Shown: positions 26,744 through 35,721 of the stretch, one piece after another | How the letters are laid out: each line of letters begins with the position of its first letter | How positions within the stretch are numbered: position 1 is the first letter of the stretch | Notes under the pieces: generated by a model | What the model saw: only the letters and a program-made list of their open reading frames with translations | Databases searched by the model: none | What the model was told of the DNA's origin: nothing | Source of the DNA: Rugamonas apoptosis | GTDB lineage: Bacteria; Pseudomonadota; Gammaproteobacteria; Burkholderiales; Burkholderiaceae_D | DNA length: 64,000 bases | Assembly (NCBI RefSeq): GCF_014042355.1 | Contig: NZ_JACEZU010000014.1 | Location: 140,243 to 204,242, forward strand | Reading direction: 5' to 3' | Position numbers and translations under genes: made by a program

Positions 26744-26791
26744 AGAAATTGAAAACAAATTTCTATTTTAAAAAAATTTGAAAAAGAAATT
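26744..26791. promoter_or_regulatory. Paired AAATT-type inverted repeats, candidate RpiR operators
   Basis: AGAAATT (26744-26750) and AATTTCT (26758-26764) form a perfect 7-bp inverted repeat with a 7-base spacer. AATTT (26775-26779) and AAATT (26787-26791) form a second, also with a 7-base spacer. Centres are 29 bases apart. Both lie in the AT-rich spacer between the divergent RpiR gene and the transporter genes. Confidence 0.5.
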
Positions 26792-26907
26792 GCAAATGCG
26801 TTGACGATGTTCTAAGCTTGACATCAATGCGAGCCACAACGCATTGAAAGCAGCGACCTAAGGTAGTCCGAAAATCAGTCTGATAAAACGATAACGGAGA
26901 CGACATC

Positions 26908-27945
26908 ATGCAAGGTTTTAAACGCAGGACGGTAGTGCAATGTGCAGCAGCGCTGGCGCTGGTGCTGGCGGCGGGCGCCAGCCAGGCGGCCGGCGAGAAA
27001 TTCGTGCTGGTCAGCCACGCGCCCGACTCGGACTCGTGGTGGAACACCATCAAGAACGCGGTCAAGGATGCCGGTGACGATTTCAACGTGACGGTCGACT
27101 ACCGCAATCCGCCGAACGGCGACCTGGCCGACATGGCACGCCTGATCGAACAGGCGGCGGCCCGTAACTACGACGGCGTGGTGGCCAGCATCGCCGACTA
27201 CAGCGTGCTGCAAAAGCCGCTCAAGCTGGTGGTGGCGAAGAAGATCCCTCTCATCACGATCAACTCGGGCACCTTGCAGCAAAGCGAACAACTGGGCGCC
27301 CTGATGCATGTGGGCCAGCCGGAATACGAGGCCGGGCAGGGCGCCGGCGCCAAGGCCAAGGCGGCCGGCATCAAGTCCTTCGTGTGCGTGAACCACTACG
27401 CCACCAATCCTTCCTCATTTGAACGCTGCCGCGGCTTCGCCGACGCGCTGGGCGTCGATTACAAGGCCGCCACGCTCGACACCAACGGCATCGACCCGGG
27501 CGTCATCGAGAGCAAGGTCAGCGCCTACCTGCGCACCAACCCCGGCACCCAGGCCGTGCTGGCGCTGGGCCCCGATTCGGCCGTGCCGGCCATGCGGGCG
27601 GTCGAGAAAATGGGCCTGAAGGGCAAGCTCTGGTTCGCCACCTTCGATCTGTCGGAGGATATCTCCAAGGGCATCAAGGATGGCAGCATCAAGTTCGCCA
27701 TCGACCAGCAGCCCTACCTGCAAGGCTATCTGCCAGTGGCCGTGATGGCCATCATGAAGCAGGACAAGCTCACCGACATGGCCAAGGTCAAGGCCAAGCT
27801 GATGGCCAATCCCAAGTTCCAGGCGCGGCTGGCCGATTATGGGCTGTCGCCTTCCTACGGCGTGCGCCACATCGGCTCCGGGCCGGGCTTTGTGACCCGC
27901 GACAATATCGCCAAGGTTGAAAAATACGCTGGCCAGTACCGCTAA
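26908..27945 (+). CDS. Periplasmic sugar/inositol-binding protein of an ABC transporter
   Basis: A 345-residue type I periplasmic binding protein (Peripla_BP_4, CUT2 class). The signal peptide is LALVLAAGASQA with mature start near AAGEKF. Ligand-binding signatures include KIPLITINSG and a VNHYATNPSSFERCRGFADAL hinge region. It precedes a permease and an ATPase gene, and the inositol catabolic genes follow, so myo-inositol is the likely ligand. Its start ATG at 26908 follows CGGAGA. It is the first gene of a long plus-strand operon running through the LamB-like porin. Sugar ligand other than inositol cannot be excluded by sequence alone. Confidence 0.9.
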   Translation: MQGFKRRTVVQCAAALALVLAAGASQAAGEKFVLVSHAPDSDSWWNTIKNAVKDAGDDFNVTVDYRNPPNGDLADMARLIEQAAARNYDGVVASIADYSVLQKPLKLVVAKKIPLITINSGTLQQSEQLGALMHVGQPEYEAGQGAGAKAKAAGIKSFVCVNHYATNPSSFERCRGFADALGVDYKAATLDTNGIDPGVIESKVSAYLRTNPGTQAVLALGPDSAVPAMRAVEKMGLKGKLWFATFDLSEDISKGIKDGSIKFAIDQQPYLQGYLPVAVMAIMKQDKLTDMAKVKAKLMANPKFQARLADYGLSPSYGVRHIGSGPGFVTRDNIAKVEKYAGQYR

Positions 27946-28014
27946 ATTCACCGCCGGCGGCGCGGGCTGAAGTGGTGGCCGTCGCGCGCCGGCGGAGTCA
28001 AAAAGGAAGAAGTC

Positions 28015-29202
28015 ATGAGTGCGGTTAAATCAAGCGCGGGGCCGGTGCTGTTCGCCGGCGTATCCGCGGCAGTTCCCCCCAGTTCCCCGCCGGCCCCTCC
28101 CGGGCCGGCCGCAGGCGCCGACGAGCGCGTGCAGCAGGTCGGCGTGATCGGACGCCTGTTCAGCCGTCCCGAGTTCGCCTCCATCTCCGGCGCCGTGCTG
28201 GTGTTCGCCTTCTTCGGCCTGACGGCCGGCGGCTCCGGCATGTTCAACCTTGATGGCGTGATCAACTGGTCGCAGGTGGCCGCCTATCTGGGCGTGATCG
28301 CCATCGGCGCCTGCCTGCTGATGATCGCCGGCGAGTTCGACCTGTCGATCGGCTCCATGATCGGCTTCGCCGGCATGATGATCGCCATCCCGTCCGTCTA
28401 TTTCCACTGGCCGCTATGGGTGGCCATCTGCTTCGCCTTCGCCGGTTCCATGGCGCTGGGCTGGCTCAATGGCTACCTGGTGATCAAGACCCGGCTGCCG
28501 TCGTTCATCGTCACGCTGGCCTTCCTGTTCATCCTGCGCGGGTTGACGCTGGCGCTGTCGATCATGTTTGCCAACCGGACCATCGTCAGCGGCGTGGGCG
28601 AGCTGGCTGCGCACGACTGGCTGGCCGGCTTGCTGTTCCAGGGCGACGTGGGCGTGGGCCTGTTCCGCTGGATGGCCAGGGCCGGCTGGATCGCCGTGCT
28701 CGATGGCGGCGAGCCGCTGGTCAAGGGCATTCCCAAGGTGATCGTGTGGTGGGCGGTGCTGGCGCTGGGCGGCGGTTTCGTGCTGTCCCGCACCCGTTAC
28801 GGCAACTGGATCTTCGCCGTCGGCGGCGACGCCAACGCGGCCAAGAACGTGGGCGTGCCGGTTCGGCTGGTGAAAACGTCACTGTTCGTGTTCACCGCGT
28901 TCTGCGCCTGCCTGTTCGCCGTGCTGCAAGTGTGCGATGTGGGTTCGGCGGCGGCCGACCGCGGCATGCAGAAGGAGTTCGAGGCCATCATCGCGGCCGT
29001 CATCGGCGGTTCGCTGCTGACGGGCGGCTACGGCTCGGTGGTGGGAGCCTGCTTCGGCGCGCTGATCTTCGGCGTGGTCCAGATCGGCATCACCTATACC
29101 AACATCAATTCGGACTGGTTCCGCGTATTCCTCGGCGTGATGCTGCTGATCGCGGTGCTGTTCAACCGCTACGTGCGTAGCCGCGTGACGGAAGCGAGGT
29201 AA
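28015..29202 (+). CDS. ABC transporter permease, CUT2 type (inositol)
   Basis: A 395-residue inner-membrane permease of the BPD_transp_2 (RbsC/FrcC-like) family with about nine hydrophobic segments. LMIAGEFDLSIGSMIGFAGM and NGYLVIKTRLPSFIVTLA are conserved motifs, and AVIGGSLLTGGYGSVVGACFGA is the family's C-terminal signature. The first about 55 residues are an unusual Pro/Ala-rich cytoplasmic extension before the first helix. It lies 69 bases after the binding-protein gene and 3 bases before the ATPase gene. It forms the transmembrane channel for the presumed inositol uptake system. Confidence 0.9.
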   Translation: MSAVKSSAGPVLFAGVSAAVPPSSPPAPPGPAAGADERVQQVGVIGRLFSRPEFASISGAVLVFAFFGLTAGGSGMFNLDGVINWSQVAAYLGVIAIGACLLMIAGEFDLSIGSMIGFAGMMIAIPSVYFHWPLWVAICFAFAGSMALGWLNGYLVIKTRLPSFIVTLAFLFILRGLTLALSIMFANRTIVSGVGELAAHDWLAGLLFQGDVGVGLFRWMARAGWIAVLDGGEPLVKGIPKVIVWWAVLALGGGFVLSRTRYGNWIFAVGGDANAAKNVGVPVRLVKTSLFVFTAFCACLFAVLQVCDVGSAAADRGMQKEFEAIIAAVIGGSLLTGGYGSVVGACFGALIFGVVQIGITYTNINSDWFRVFLGVMLLIAVLFNRYVRSRVTEAR

Positions 29203-29205
29203 GTC

Positions 29206-29991
29206 ATGAGTGAATATATTCTTGCGTTGGAAAACGTCAGCAAACGATTCGGCTCGGTGATCGCGCTGCAGAACGTGACCATGCGCCTCAAACAGGGCGA
29301 AGTGCATTGCCTGCTGGGCGATAACGGGGCCGGCAAGTCGACCCTGATCAAGACCCTGGCCGGGGTGCACCAGCCCACCGATGGCCAGTACCTGGTCGAT
29401 GGCAAGGCGGTCAACTTCCAGTCGCCGCGCGAGGCGCTGGACGCCGGCGTGGCCACCGTCTACCAGGACCTGGCGCTGGTGCCGCTGCTGTCGGTGGCGC
29501 GCAATTTCTTCATGGGACGCGAACCGATGAAGAAGCTGTTCGGCGTGCTGCCCGTGATGGACATGGCTTACGCGGCCCAGACGGCCCGCGCCAAGCTGGC
29601 CGAGATGGGCATCATGGTGCGCGATCCGCACCAGGCCATCGGCACCATGTCCGGCGGCGAGAAGCAGTGCCTGGCCATCGCCCGCGCCATCCATTTCGGG
29701 GCGCGGGTGCTGATTCTGGACGAGCCGACGGCAGCGCTGGGCGTGAAGCAGTCGTTCAATGTGCTCAAGCTGATCCACAAGGCGCGCGAGCGGGGCATCT
29801 CGGTGATCTTCATCACCCACAACGTGCACCATGCCTATCCGATCGGCGACTCCTTCACCTTGCTCAACCGGGGCAAGTCGCTGGGCACTTACACCAAGCA
29901 GACCGTGAGCAAGGATGAACTGCTGGACATGATGGCCGGCGGCGCCGAAATGCAGACCCTGATGAGCGAACTCGATGGCGTGACCATCTAG
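29206..29991 (+). CDS. ABC transporter ATPase, single-domain CUT2 type
   Basis: A 261-residue ATP-binding subunit. Walker A is GDNGAGKST (about residues 37-45), the signature is MSGGEKQCLAIARA, Walker B is LILDEPTAALG, and ITHNVHHAY is the switch His. Sugar ABC ATPases of this class usually carry two fused domains of about 500 residues (RbsA-like); here only one is present, as in the FrcA-type fructose transporter. The gene starts 3 bases after the permease stop, and iolC begins 15 bases after its TAG. It energises the preceding permease. Confidence 0.92.
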   Translation: MSEYILALENVSKRFGSVIALQNVTMRLKQGEVHCLLGDNGAGKSTLIKTLAGVHQPTDGQYLVDGKAVNFQSPREALDAGVATVYQDLALVPLLSVARNFFMGREPMKKLFGVLPVMDMAYAAQTARAKLAEMGIMVRDPHQAIGTMSGGEKQCLAIARAIHFGARVLILDEPTAALGVKQSFNVLKLIHKARERGISVIFITHNVHHAYPIGDSFTLLNRGKSLGTYTKQTVSKDELLDMMAGGAEMQTLMSELDGVTI

Positions 29992-30006
29992 ATGAAAGGC
30001 GCAACC

Positions 30007-31956
30007 ATGAACAACCCCACCCAATTCGCGGCCAACCGCGCGCTCGACCTGATCTGCCTGGGCCGCCTGGCCGTGGACCTGTACGCCCAGCAGATCGGCG
30101 CCCGGCTGGAGGACGTGACCAGCTTCGCCAAATACCTGGGCGGGTCCTCGGCCAACATCGCCTTCGGCAGCGCGCGCCTGGGCTTGCGCGCGTCCATGCT
30201 GTCGCGCGTCGGCGACGACCATATGGGACGCTTCCTGACCGAGACCCTCAGCCGGGAAGGCTGCGACATCAGCCACGTTTCCGTCGATCCCGAGCGCCTG
30301 ACCGCGCTGGTCACGCTGGGCCTGAAGGATCGTGACACGTTCCCGCTGATCTTCTACCGGGAAAACTGCGCCGACATGGCGATCCGTCCCGAAGATGTGG
30401 ACGAGGCCTACATCGGCTCGTCCCGCGCGCTGCTGATCACCGGCACCCACTTCTCGACGGCGGCCATGCACCATGTCAGCAGCCTGGCGCTGGCCCACGC
30501 CCGCCGTCACAACGTGCGCACCGTGCTCGATATCGATTACCGCCCCGTGCTGTGGGGGCTGTCGGCGCGCGCCGACGGCGCCACCCGTTTCGTGCCGGAC
30601 GGCGGCGTGACGGCCCACCTGCAAGCCATCTTGCCCCAGTTCGACCTGGTGGTGGGCACCGAGGAGGAATTCATGATCGCCGGCGGCGGCGCCGACATCG
30701 TCGCCTCGCTGGCGGCGGTACGGCGCGTCACGCCGGCCACGCTGGTGGTCAAGCGCGGTCCGCTGGGCTGCGCCGTGATCGCCGGCGCCATCCCGGCCAC
30801 GCTGGACGAAGCGTTCAATTTCCAGGGCGTGCAGGTGGAAGTGATGAACGTGCTGGGCGCCGGCGACGCCTTCCTGGCCGGCTTCCTCAAGGAATGGCTG
30901 CGCGGCGCCGATTACGCGGCTTGCTGCCGCAGCGCCAACGCCTGCGGTGCGCTGGTGGTGGCGCGCCATGCCTGCGCGCCGGCCATGCCCACGCCCGCTG
31001 AACTGGACTACTTCCTGGCCAACGCGGCCCAATTGCGCCGCCCCGGCCGCGACGCCACGCTGAACCGCCTGCACCGGGTGACGGCACAGCGCACCCGGTG
31101 GGACGAGTTGTGCGTATTCGCCTTCGACCACCGCAACCAGTTCTTCGAGCTGGCCAAGCAAGTGGGCGCGGACGAGCAACGCATCCCCGCGTTGAAAGGA
31201 TTGCTGCTGCGGGCCGTGCACGAGACGGAGCAAGCGCTGGGTCTGGGGGGGCGGGTCGGCGTGCTGATCGATGACCGCTACGGCGAGGACGCGCTCAACG
31301 CGGCCACGGGACGCGGCTGGTGGATCGGCCGGCCGGTCGAGCTGCCCGGTTCCAACCCGCTGGTGTTCGACTGGGGCCGCTCGATAGGCTCGCACCTGGT
31401 CAGCTGGCCCCGCGAGCATGTGATCAAGTGCCTGGTCCAGCTGCACCCGGACGATCAGGTGGAAAACCGGCTGGAGCAGGAAGCCCAGGTCAAGGCGCTG
31501 TATGACGCGGCCCAGGTCAGCGGCCACGAACTGCTGCTGGAGGTGATTCCGCCCAAATCCATGGCCTGCGCGCCGGACACGGTATACCGCGCCGTCAAGC
31601 GCCTGTACAACATCGGCGTCTACCCCGAGTGGTGGAAACTGGAGCACATGGAACCGGAGCAGTGGCGCGCCATCGACGCACTGCTGCGGGAACGCGATCC
31701 CTGGTGCCGTGGTGTCGTGCTGCTGGGCTTGCATGCCTCGATGGCGGAACTGGCCGCCAGTTTTGAAGCGTCGCGCGCCAGCGCCACCTGCCGCGGCTTC
31801 ATGGTCGGCCGCACCATCTTCCACACGCCCTGCGGGCGCTGGCTGGCCGGCGAGATCGACGACGGCCAACTGGTCGCCGAGATCCGCGCCAACTTCGAGT
31901 CCTTGATCCGCATCTGGCGCCAGACCCGTCCGGCCGCGCTGGGAGAGGCGGCATGA
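30007..31956 (+). CDS. iolC: 5-dehydro-2-deoxygluconokinase fused to DUF2090 aldolase domain
   Basis: A 649-residue two-domain enzyme. Residues about 1-325 are a PfkB-type sugar kinase: DLICLGRLAVDLYAQQ, the GGSSANIAFG substrate loop, and NVLGAGDAFLAGFLKEW with the catalytic Asp. Residues about 335-640 are a DUF2090 TIM-barrel domain (WDELCVFAFDHRNQF ... LDDRYGEDAL). This fusion is known in proteobacteria as IolC with the IolJ (2-deoxy-5-keto-gluconate-6-phosphate aldolase) activity. It explains why no separate iolJ is seen. The ATG at 30007 has AAAGG upstream; another ATG at 29992 is possible. It overlaps iolD by 4 bases. Confidence 0.93.
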   Translation: MNNPTQFAANRALDLICLGRLAVDLYAQQIGARLEDVTSFAKYLGGSSANIAFGSARLGLRASMLSRVGDDHMGRFLTETLSREGCDISHVSVDPERLTALVTLGLKDRDTFPLIFYRENCADMAIRPEDVDEAYIGSSRALLITGTHFSTAAMHHVSSLALAHARRHNVRTVLDIDYRPVLWGLSARADGATRFVPDGGVTAHLQAILPQFDLVVGTEEEFMIAGGGADIVASLAAVRRVTPATLVVKRGPLGCAVIAGAIPATLDEAFNFQGVQVEVMNVLGAGDAFLAGFLKEWLRGADYAACCRSANACGALVVARHACAPAMPTPAELDYFLANAAQLRRPGRDATLNRLHRVTAQRTRWDELCVFAFDHRNQFFELAKQVGADEQRIPALKGLLLRAVHETEQALGLGGRVGVLIDDRYGEDALNAATGRGWWIGRPVELPGSNPLVFDWGRSIGSHLVSWPREHVIKCLVQLHPDDQVENRLEQEAQVKALYDAAQVSGHELLLEVIPPKSMACAPDTVYRAVKRLYNIGVYPEWWKLEHMEPEQWRAIDALLRERDPWCRGVVLLGLHASMAELAASFEASRASATCRGFMVGRTIFHTPCGRWLAGEIDDGQLVAEIRANFESLIRIWRQTRPAALGEAA

Positions 31957-33842
31957 GCGCGCTGCCTGACCGCACCGGCCGCACCGGCCGCACCGTGCGC
32001 CTGACCATGGCCCAGGCGCTGGTGCGCTACCTGGCGGCCTTGCGGGTGGCGACGGAGACGGGCGCGGAACCGTTGTTCGGCGGCGCCTTCGCCATTTTCG
32101 GCCATGGCAATGTGGCCGGGCTGGGCGAGGCCCTGTACCAGCAGCGCGAGAGTTTCCCCACTTATCGCGCCCATAACGAACAGGGCATGGCCCATGCCGC
32201 TATCGCCTACGCCAAGGCTCATATGCGGCGCCGCATGATGGCGGTGACCACCTCGATCGGCCCGGGCGCCACCAATTTGCTGACGGCGGCCGCGCTGGCC
32301 CATGTGAACCGGTTGCCCGTGCTGCTGCTGCCGGGCGACGTGTTCGTGTCCCGTGCGCCGGACCCGGTATTGCAGCAGGTGGAGGATTTCACGGACGGCA
32401 GCGTGTCGGCCAACGACGCCTTCAAGCCGCTGTCGCGTTATTTCGACCGCATCGTCTATCCGGAGCAGCTGTTGACGGCGCTGCCGCGCGCGGTGGCCGT
32501 GCTGACGGACGCCGCCCAGTGCGGCCCCGTCACGCTGGCCCTGCCGCAGGACGTGCAGACCATGGCCTACGATTATCCGGACGAGTTCTTCCAGCCGCCG
32601 CTGGTGCGTTTCCGCAGCGTCCAGCCGCAGGACGAGGAACTGGCCGAAGCGGCGGCCTTGCTGGCCGGTGCACGCCAGCCCCTGATCGTGGCCGGCGGCG
32701 GAGTGCTGTACGGCCAGGCCGGCGCCGCCTTGCGTGCGTTCGCCGAACGCCACGGCGTGCCGGTGGCCGAGACGCAGGCCGGCAAAGGCGCGCTGCCCTG
32801 GGACCATCCCTTGCAACTGGGGGCGATCGGCGTCACCGGCGCACCAGCCGCCAACCTGCTGGCGGGACAGGCCGACCTGGTGCTGGCCGTCGGCACCCGG
32901 CTGCAGGACTTCACCACCGGTTCGCACACGCTGTTCGCCCAGGCACAACTGCTTAGCCTGAACGTGAACGCCTTCGACGGATTGAAACGGCGCGGCCTGG
33001 GCTTGCTGTCGGACGCCAAACTGGGATTGGAGCGCCTGTCGGACCGGCTGGGCGACTGGCGCGCGGCCGAGGCCTGGACCGCGCGGGCCCAATCACAGGC
33101 GCGCGAGTGGCGCGCCACCGTCGACGCCATCACGGCGCGGCGCGAGGTGGCGCTGCCTTACGACGGCGAGGTGATCGGCGCCGTGCAGCGCTCGGCGCCC
33201 GATTCGGCCGGGCGCGACATCGTGGTGTGTGCGGCCGGTACCTTGCCGGCGGAACTGCACAAGCTGTGGCGCACGTCCAGTCCCGGCGGCTACCACATGG
33301 AATACGGTTATTCCTGTATGGGTTACGAGATCGCGGGCGGCCTGGGCGTGAAGATGGCCCGGCCGGACGCGGAGGTGGTGGTGATGGTGGGCGACGGCAG
33401 CTATCTGATGATGAATTCGGAACTGGCCACCTCCGTCATGCTGGGCAGGAAGCTGATCGTGGTGGTGCTCGACAACCGCGGCTACGGCTGCATCAACCGC
33501 CTGCAGCAGGCGGTGGGTGGGGCGCCGTTCAACAACCTGTTCGACGATTGCCTGCAGGACGGTCCCGGCATGCCGAGCATCGACTTCGCCATGCACGCGC
33601 GCTCGCTGGGCGCCATGGCGGAAAACGTCAAGACCATACCGGAACTGGAAGCGGCGCTGGCGCGTGCGCGCGCGGCCGACCGCAGCTACCTGGTGTGCAT
33701 AGCCACCGACCCGTCGCGTACCACCAGCGAAGGTGGTTGCTGGTGGGAGGTGGCGGTGCCGGAAGTGTCGGAGCGCGAACAGGTCAGACAGGCGCGCCAG
33801 GCGTATGAACAGGACAAGCAAGCACAAAGGAACAATCAATGA
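31953..33842 (+). CDS. iolD: 3D-(3,5/4)-trihydroxycyclohexane-1,2-dione hydrolase
   Basis: A 629-residue thiamine-diphosphate enzyme of the acetolactate-synthase family that opens the inositol ring. Features: N-terminal PYR domain with the catalytic Glu in the AHNEQGMAHAAIAYAK region, central domain PLIVAGGGVLYGQAG, and the ThDP motif GDGSYLMMNSELATSV with the conserved Asn about 25 residues on. The C-terminus (CWWEVAVPEVS) is as in IolD. It has ATGA overlaps with iolC and iolE, so the genes are tightly coupled. The length is normal. Confidence 0.96.
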   Translation: MSALPDRTGRTGRTVRLTMAQALVRYLAALRVATETGAEPLFGGAFAIFGHGNVAGLGEALYQQRESFPTYRAHNEQGMAHAAIAYAKAHMRRRMMAVTTSIGPGATNLLTAAALAHVNRLPVLLLPGDVFVSRAPDPVLQQVEDFTDGSVSANDAFKPLSRYFDRIVYPEQLLTALPRAVAVLTDAAQCGPVTLALPQDVQTMAYDYPDEFFQPPLVRFRSVQPQDEELAEAAALLAGARQPLIVAGGGVLYGQAGAALRAFAERHGVPVAETQAGKGALPWDHPLQLGAIGVTGAPAANLLAGQADLVLAVGTRLQDFTTGSHTLFAQAQLLSLNVNAFDGLKRRGLGLLSDAKLGLERLSDRLGDWRAAEAWTARAQSQAREWRATVDAITARREVALPYDGEVIGAVQRSAPDSAGRDIVVCAAGTLPAELHKLWRTSSPGGYHMEYGYSCMGYEIAGGLGVKMARPDAEVVVMVGDGSYLMMNSELATSVMLGRKLIVVVLDNRGYGCINRLQQAVGGAPFNNLFDDCLQDGPGMPSIDFAMHARSLGAMAENVKTIPELEAALARARAADRSYLVCIATDPSRTTSEGGCWWEVAVPEVSEREQVRQARQAYEQDKQAQRNNQ

Positions 33843-34774
33843 ACCACACTGCCAACAAACCATTTCGCGTCAAGATAGGCATCAACCCGATTTCGTGGAT
33901 GAACGACGACCTGCCGTCGCTGGGCGGCGAAACGCCACTGGAGACAGCGCTCAGCGAGGGCGCCGAGATCGGCTATCGCGGCTTCGAGCTTGGCAACAAG
34001 TTCCCCAAGGAGCCGGCCGCGCTGGGCGCGGTGCTGGGCAAGTACGGCCTGGAGTGCGTATCGGGCTGGTATTCGGGCCAACTGGCCGACCCCGGCCGCA
34101 CGGTGGAACAGGAGATCGAGGCGGTGGGGCCGCATCTGCGTCTGCTGGCTGAGAACGGCGCCACCGTGATGGTGTACGGTGAAGTGGCCGACGCCATCCA
34201 GGGCCGCCCCCAGCCGCTGTATCAACGGCCGCGTTTCACCAGCATGGCGCGCTGGCAGGCCTACGCCGACAAGATGACCGCCTTCGCCCGCCACACGCTG
34301 GCCCATGGCGTGCGCCTGTCTTATCACCATCACATGGGCGCCTACGTCGAATCGCCGGCCGACGTCGACATCCTGATGGCGCTGACGGGCCCGGAGCTGG
34401 GCCTGCTGTTCGATAGCGGCCACATGACCTTCGGCGGTGGCGACGCGGTGGCCGTGCTGGAAAAGCACATCAAGCGCGTCTCGCACGTGCACTGCAAGGA
34501 CGTGCGCCCGGCCGTGACCAGGATGGCCCGCAACGGCAACTGGAGTTTCCTGCAGGCGGTGCTGAACGGCGCGTTCAGTGTGCCCGGCGACGGCTGCATC
34601 GATTTCGCCGGCGTGCTGCGGCTGCTGTACCAGAACGATTACCAGGGGTGGCTGGTGGTGGAGGCCGAGCAGGACCCGGCCGTGGCGCCCAGCTACCAGT
34701 ACGCCGAGATGGGCTACCGCCACCTGGAGCGACTGGTGCGCGAGACGGAACTGGCGGGACGGGAGGCGGCATGA
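33839..34774 (+). CDS. iolE: Myo-inosose-2 dehydratase
   Basis: A 311-residue TIM-barrel protein of the xylose-isomerase-like AP endonuclease family. It converts 2-keto-myo-inositol to the diketone that IolD hydrolyses. Visible motifs: KIGINPISWMNDDLPSLGG at the N-terminus, VMVYGEVADAIQG, YHHHMGAYVES, and LLFDSGHMTFGGGD and HVHCKDVR, which supply the metal ligands. The start is the ATGA overlap with the iolD stop, preceded by AAAGGAA. It overlaps iolB by 4 bases. Confidence 0.95.
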   Translation: MNHTANKPFRVKIGINPISWMNDDLPSLGGETPLETALSEGAEIGYRGFELGNKFPKEPAALGAVLGKYGLECVSGWYSGQLADPGRTVEQEIEAVGPHLRLLAENGATVMVYGEVADAIQGRPQPLYQRPRFTSMARWQAYADKMTAFARHTLAHGVRLSYHHHMGAYVESPADVDILMALTGPELGLLFDSGHMTFGGGDAVAVLEKHIKRVSHVHCKDVRPAVTRMARNGNWSFLQAVLNGAFSVPGDGCIDFAGVLRLLYQNDYQGWLVVEAEQDPAVAPSYQYAEMGYRHLERLVRETELAGREAA

Positions 34775-35568
34775 ACCTGCTGGTGAAGGGCAAGCGCAGC
34801 GGCCAGGAGATCGTGCGGGTGACGCCGGAATCGGCCGGCTGGAAGCATGTGGGCTTTTCCGCCCATCGCCTTGAATGTGGCGAACAGCTGGAGTTCCACA
34901 GCGGCGAACGCGAATACTGCGTCGTCGTCCTGTGCGGGGTGGTGACGATGGCAGTCGGCGGCCAGGTATGGCGGGACGTGGGCCGGCGTGCCAGCGTGTT
35001 CGACGACATGGCGCCCTATGCCCTGTATGTGCCGGGCGGGCAGGGCGTGAACATCGTCGCGAGCGTGGACGCGGAGCTGGCCCTGTGCAGCGCCCCGGCC
35101 CGCACGGAACGGCCGGCGCGGCTGATCGAACCGGCCAGCATGCAGCGCTCGGTGCGCGGCAGTGGCGCCAACACCCGCTACGTATGCGACATTCTGCCGC
35201 AGTCCGAGGAGGCTGATGGCCTGCTGGTGGTGGAGGTGCGCACGCCGGGTGGTCATTCGTCCAGCTATCCGCCCCACAAGCACGACTGCGACGACCTGCC
35301 CGGCGAAAGCGCGCTGGAGGAAACCTATTACCATCGCCTCAATCCGTCCCAGGGCTTCGCGTTCCAGCGCGTGTACACGGACGACCGCACGCTGGACCAG
35401 TCCATGGCGGTCGAAAACCATGACGTGGTGATGGTGCCGCGCGGTTATCACCCGGTGGTGGTGCCCTACGGGTACGAGTCTTACTACCTGAACGTGATGG
35501 CGGGGGAGCGGCGGGTCTGGCAGTTCAAGAACGACCCCCAGCACGAATGGATGCTGAAGCCACCCTGA
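34771..35568 (+). CDS. iolB: 5-deoxy-glucuronate isomerase
   Basis: A 265-residue bicupin isomerase that converts 5-deoxy-D-glucuronate to 5-dehydro-2-deoxy-D-gluconate. Conserved segments are SAGWKHVGFSAHRL, YPPHKHDCDD with metal-binding His residues, and the second cupin's ENHDVVMVPRGYHPVVVPYGY. The ATG at 34771 overlaps the iolE stop. The longer frame running back to 34648 is inside iolE and not used. 153 bases without a gene or terminator separate it from iolA. Confidence 0.95.
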   Translation: MNLLVKGKRSGQEIVRVTPESAGWKHVGFSAHRLECGEQLEFHSGEREYCVVVLCGVVTMAVGGQVWRDVGRRASVFDDMAPYALYVPGGQGVNIVASVDAELALCSAPARTERPARLIEPASMQRSVRGSGANTRYVCDILPQSEEADGLLVVEVRTPGGHSSSYPPHKHDCDDLPGESALEETYYHRLNPSQGFAFQRVYTDDRTLDQSMAVENHDVVMVPRGYHPVVVPYGYESYYLNVMAGERRVWQFKNDPQHEWMLKPP

Positions 35569-35721
35569 TTCACCACCGCTGATATTCCCAATAACACTGA
35601 CCGGCAATGCCGGCGCCCGGACGCGCTCCCCGCGCGCCCGTGGGCCCGTTGTTGCCCTGCGCGCCCCGCGGCCGGCCGCTATGGCCGCCGCTGGCAAACC
35701 ATACACACGGAAGGAATCGCC

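Noticed and set aside
28879..31869. A 996-codon open frame antisense to the transporter and iolC
   Set aside because: Lies opposite three clear genes. Low complexity of Gln, His, Asp and Gly indicates a shadow.
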